Source: Candidatus Zixiibacteriota bacterium (GTDB lineage Bacteria > Zixibacteria > MSB-5A5 > GN15 > FEB-12). Taken from it: 7,645 nucleotides of DNA. How positions within the stretch are numbered: the stretch's first letter is position 1; the number at the start of each line of letters is the position of its first letter. This document shows, in pieces, positions 6,218-7,645 of this stretch. Under the pieces are notes generated by a model. The model was not told the DNA's origin and made no database searches. It was given only the letters and a program-made list of their open reading frames with translations. A program made the translations under genes and the position numbers. Location: assembly GCA_016213305.1 (NCBI GenBank), contig JACRAV010000384.1, positions 1 through 7,645 on the forward strand, written 5' to 3'.

Positions 6218-6871
6218 TCAGGCCCGTACCCGTTTCTGGGCATGGTTGTTCACCATGGCAAACGACAGGTACTCAAGCTCCATGGACATGTTTTCATGGC
6301 GGATATAGACGTCATCCGGGACTTTCAAATTGACCGGCGCGAAATTGAGAATCGCCTTGATCCCGGCATTCACGATATCATCGACAATGTACTGGGCCAC
6401 CGTGGCCGGGACCGCCACGATCACCACCTCGATCTTGGCGTCGGACAGCTCCTGCTGAAGGTTGCGGATATCCGAAACGACAATCCCCTTGTGGTTGGAC
6501 CCGATCTTGCGCTGGTCGTTGTCGAACAACTTGACTATCTGGAACCCCTGCCGGCTGAACTCTTTATAGCTGACCAGCGCCGAACCGATATTCCCGATTC
6601 CGACCAGCGCCACCCGCCAGGTCCGGTCGATACCCAGTATGCCGGCAATCTGCGTTTTCAGCTCCTTGACCGGGTACCCCAGGCCGCGGGTACCGAAGGA
6701 ACCGAAGAAAGAGAGGTCTTTGCGTACCTGGGCCGGAGTGAGTTTTTCGCGACGAGCCAGTTCCTTGGACGAAACCGTGTCGTAATTGTCCTTCTCAAGA
6801 ACCGATAAGGCCCTGTAGTACAGCGACAAGCGATGAATCGTCGACTCTGAGATGCGCTTCTTACCGAGCAT
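6218..6871 (-). CDS. rex: Redox-sensing transcriptional repressor Rex
   Basis: Rex is a cytoplasmic homodimer that binds operators when NAD+ predominates and is released when NADH binds, controlling fermentation and respiration genes. The 217-residue length is normal. Residues 1-80 form the winged-helix DNA-binding domain, with the hallmark QVRKDLSFFGSFGTRGLGY at 48-66. The Rossmann domain follows, with GIGNIG at 91-96 as the dinucleotide loop and an acidic residue ending the second strand in VKLFDND, consistent with NAD(H) preference. The end (about 190-217) is the usual dimer-swapped helix region. The ATG at 6871 is supported by GAAGGG (6880-6885) eight bases upstream; another ATG slightly further up is out of frame. 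A Rex-type operator at 6927-6942 indicates autoregulation. Identification is firm; other targets are not visible here. Confidence 0.97.
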   Translation of the reverse strand: MLGKKRISESTIHRLSLYYRALSVLEKDNYDTVSSKELARREKLTPAQVRKDLSFFGSFGTRGLGYPVKELKTQIAGILGIDRTWRVALVGIGNIGSALVSYKEFSRQGFQIVKLFDNDQRKIGSNHKGIVVSDIRNLQQELSDAKIEVVIVAVPATVAQYIVDDIVNAGIKAILNFAPVNLKVPDDVYIRHENMSMELEYLSFAMVNNHAQKRVRA

Positions 6872-6926
6872 ACAAAAAACCCTTCAGCATGTGAAAAAGG
6901 GTGCTATCTTCAAAACAGTACGGCTA

Positions 6927-6942
6927 TGTGAAAAGCTTCACA
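6927..6942. promoter_or_regulatory. Rex operator (autoregulatory site)
   Basis: TGTGAAAAGCTTCACA has perfect TGTGAA/TTCACA arms with a 4-base centre, the known 16-base Rex operator layout. It covers about -2 to +14 of the predicted rex transcript, so bound Rex should block initiation. A lone half-site, TGTGAA at 6890-6895, lies closer to the gene without a matching second arm. The site is 55 bases upstream of the rex start codon and no other full copy was noticed in the window. Confidence 0.8.
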
Positions 6943-6946
6943 AAAG

Positions 6947-6974
6947 AAGATATCGATTTCTCAAAAGCTGTCAA
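6947..6974 (-). promoter_or_regulatory. Likely sigma-70 promoter of rex
   Basis: Read leftwards, a perfect TTGACA (6969-6974) is followed after 16 bases by TATCTT (6947-6952). Transcription would start near 6940, leaving a leader of about 70 bases. That start point falls inside the Rex operator, as expected for a repressor-controlled promoter. It separates rex from alr, whose stop codon is 173 bases upstream. Confidence 0.6.
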
Positions 6975-7044
6975 GAGGAAACTAACGACCCATGACCCGC
7001 TATCTTTGTTTTCCGCCCCCCATAGCTGACCGCTTCAGTCTTCA

Positions 7045-7645
7045 TTACCCCCCGATCAACCGGGGAATATGCCCCCCCAACCGGGACAGAATCTCGTAAT
7101 TGATCGTCCCGGCCCAGCTGGCCACCTGCTCGGCGCTGATCTGCTCATTCTTGTCCCGGCCGATCAGGGTTACCTCGTCGCGAAGTTTCGCCCCCGGTAT
7201 GTGGGTGACATCGATCATCATCAAGTTCATGCAGATTCGCCCGCGTACCGGCGCCCGCTTCCCGCGGACCAGCACATACGCCTGATTGGACAGCGCCCGT
7301 GCATACCCGTCGTAGTACCCGATCGGCAGGACGGCCAGCCGGGTGGGGGTGGTGGTGCGGTAGGTACATCCGTACCCGACAAAGGCACCCGCCGGCAGAT
7401 CCTTGATCTGAGTGATTCTTGTCTTCCAGCTCAGGACCGGCGCGAACAATTCGTTATGCCCGCCCGACATGAGAAAGCTGACGTACGTTTCCTTCGATGG
7501 CCAGTGGCCATAAAGCGAAATCCCCGGCCGGACCAGATCAAACCGCGTCTTGTCGAACAGGATCATCGCCGCGGATGAGGCCGTGTGCCGCACTTTCGGC
7601 GCAATGCCAAGTTTGCGCATCCGATTGCTGAGCGTGACAAATTGA
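7045..7645 (-). CDS. alr: Alanine racemase, C-terminal 199 residues (5' end outside window)
   Basis: This PLP-dependent enzyme interconverts L- and D-alanine, supplying D-alanine for peptidoglycan. The frame stays open to the right edge, and residues before the in-window ATG at 7620 (QFVTLSNR) continue the barrel domain, so the gene starts outside. Seen, in visible-residue numbers: HTASSAA (20-26), the family's H-x-[AN]-[NS]-SAA segment; VRPGISLYG (38-46); VGYG with the probable catalytic tyrosine at 91; LPIGYYDGY (106-114); GRICMNLMMIDVT (135-147), the active-site entrance loop, with Asn where the Geobacillus enzyme has Asp after the Met; and the closing NYEILSRLGGHIPR. Length and motifs suggest an intact enzyme. 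There is no convincing terminator after it. The downstream rex gene has its own promoter, so the two need not be one operon. Confidence 0.96.
   Translation of the reverse strand, partial: QFVTLSNRMRKLGIAPKVRHTASSAAMILFDKTRFDLVRPGISLYGHWPSKETYVSFLMSGGHNELFAPVLSWKTRITQIKDLPAGAFVGYGCTYRTTTPTRLAVLPIGYYDGYARALSNQAYVLVRGKRAPVRGRICMNLMMIDVTHIPGAKLRDEVTLIGRDKNEQISAEQVASWAGTINYEILSRLGGHIPRLIGG

Noticed and set aside
6242..6808. 188-residue rightward open frame opposite rex
   Set aside because: It is antisense shadow. Rex is unmistakable on the minus strand, and this product shows no family features.
7200..7240. Asn in place of Asp after the Met in the alanine racemase CMN motif, as a sign of an altered enzyme
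   Set aside because: As far as I recall, Asn at this place occurs in many bacterial alanine racemases, and all other visible motifs are normal.
7069..7578. 169-residue rightward open frame opposite alr
   Set aside because: It is antisense shadow of the alanine racemase frame, rich in proline and arginine as expected from a GC-rich complement.

Overview
The window is a bacterial chromosome segment, mostly GC-rich, with six protein genes on both strands. Two of them, uvrA and alr, run off the window ends. Signal peptides on two genes suggest an envelope-bearing bacterium, but nothing here fixes the phylum. An uncultured lineage of the Fibrobacteres-Chlorobi-Bacteroidetes type is a guess from overall style, not a result.

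Left part (1-3253): the C-terminal 590 residues of the UvrA excision nuclease ATPase run rightwards and end 21 bases from the tail of a leftward gene. That gene encodes a 444-residue protein with an AlbA_2/Schlafen-type N-terminal domain and an unrecognised C-terminal part. It is clearly more AT-rich than its neighbours and looks acquired. It shares a 123-base divergent control region with the next gene.

Middle (3254-4427): a class I SAM-dependent methyltransferase is followed by about 385 gene-free bases packed with hairpin-forming repeats. A 30-base exact direct repeat flanks an inverted, diverged third copy whose stem differences are compensatory, so the base pairing is kept. More hairpins and a strong leftward rho-independent terminator follow.

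Right part (4428-7645): everything reads leftwards. In transcription order these are the end of alanine racemase (alr), the redox repressor Rex, an exported protein of eight TPR units, and a small exported helical protein that ends at the terminator. Upstream of rex is a TTGACA/TATCTT promoter whose expected start point lies in a perfect-arm Rex operator, so rex should repress itself when NADH is low and be released when NADH is high. The TPR gene, 71 bases downstream, may be co-transcribed with rex.

No tRNA, rRNA, CRISPR array, transposase or phage gene is visible. The less ordinary parts are the hairpin-repeat cluster, the AlbA_2-domain gene with its divergent control region, and the Rex autoregulatory site.
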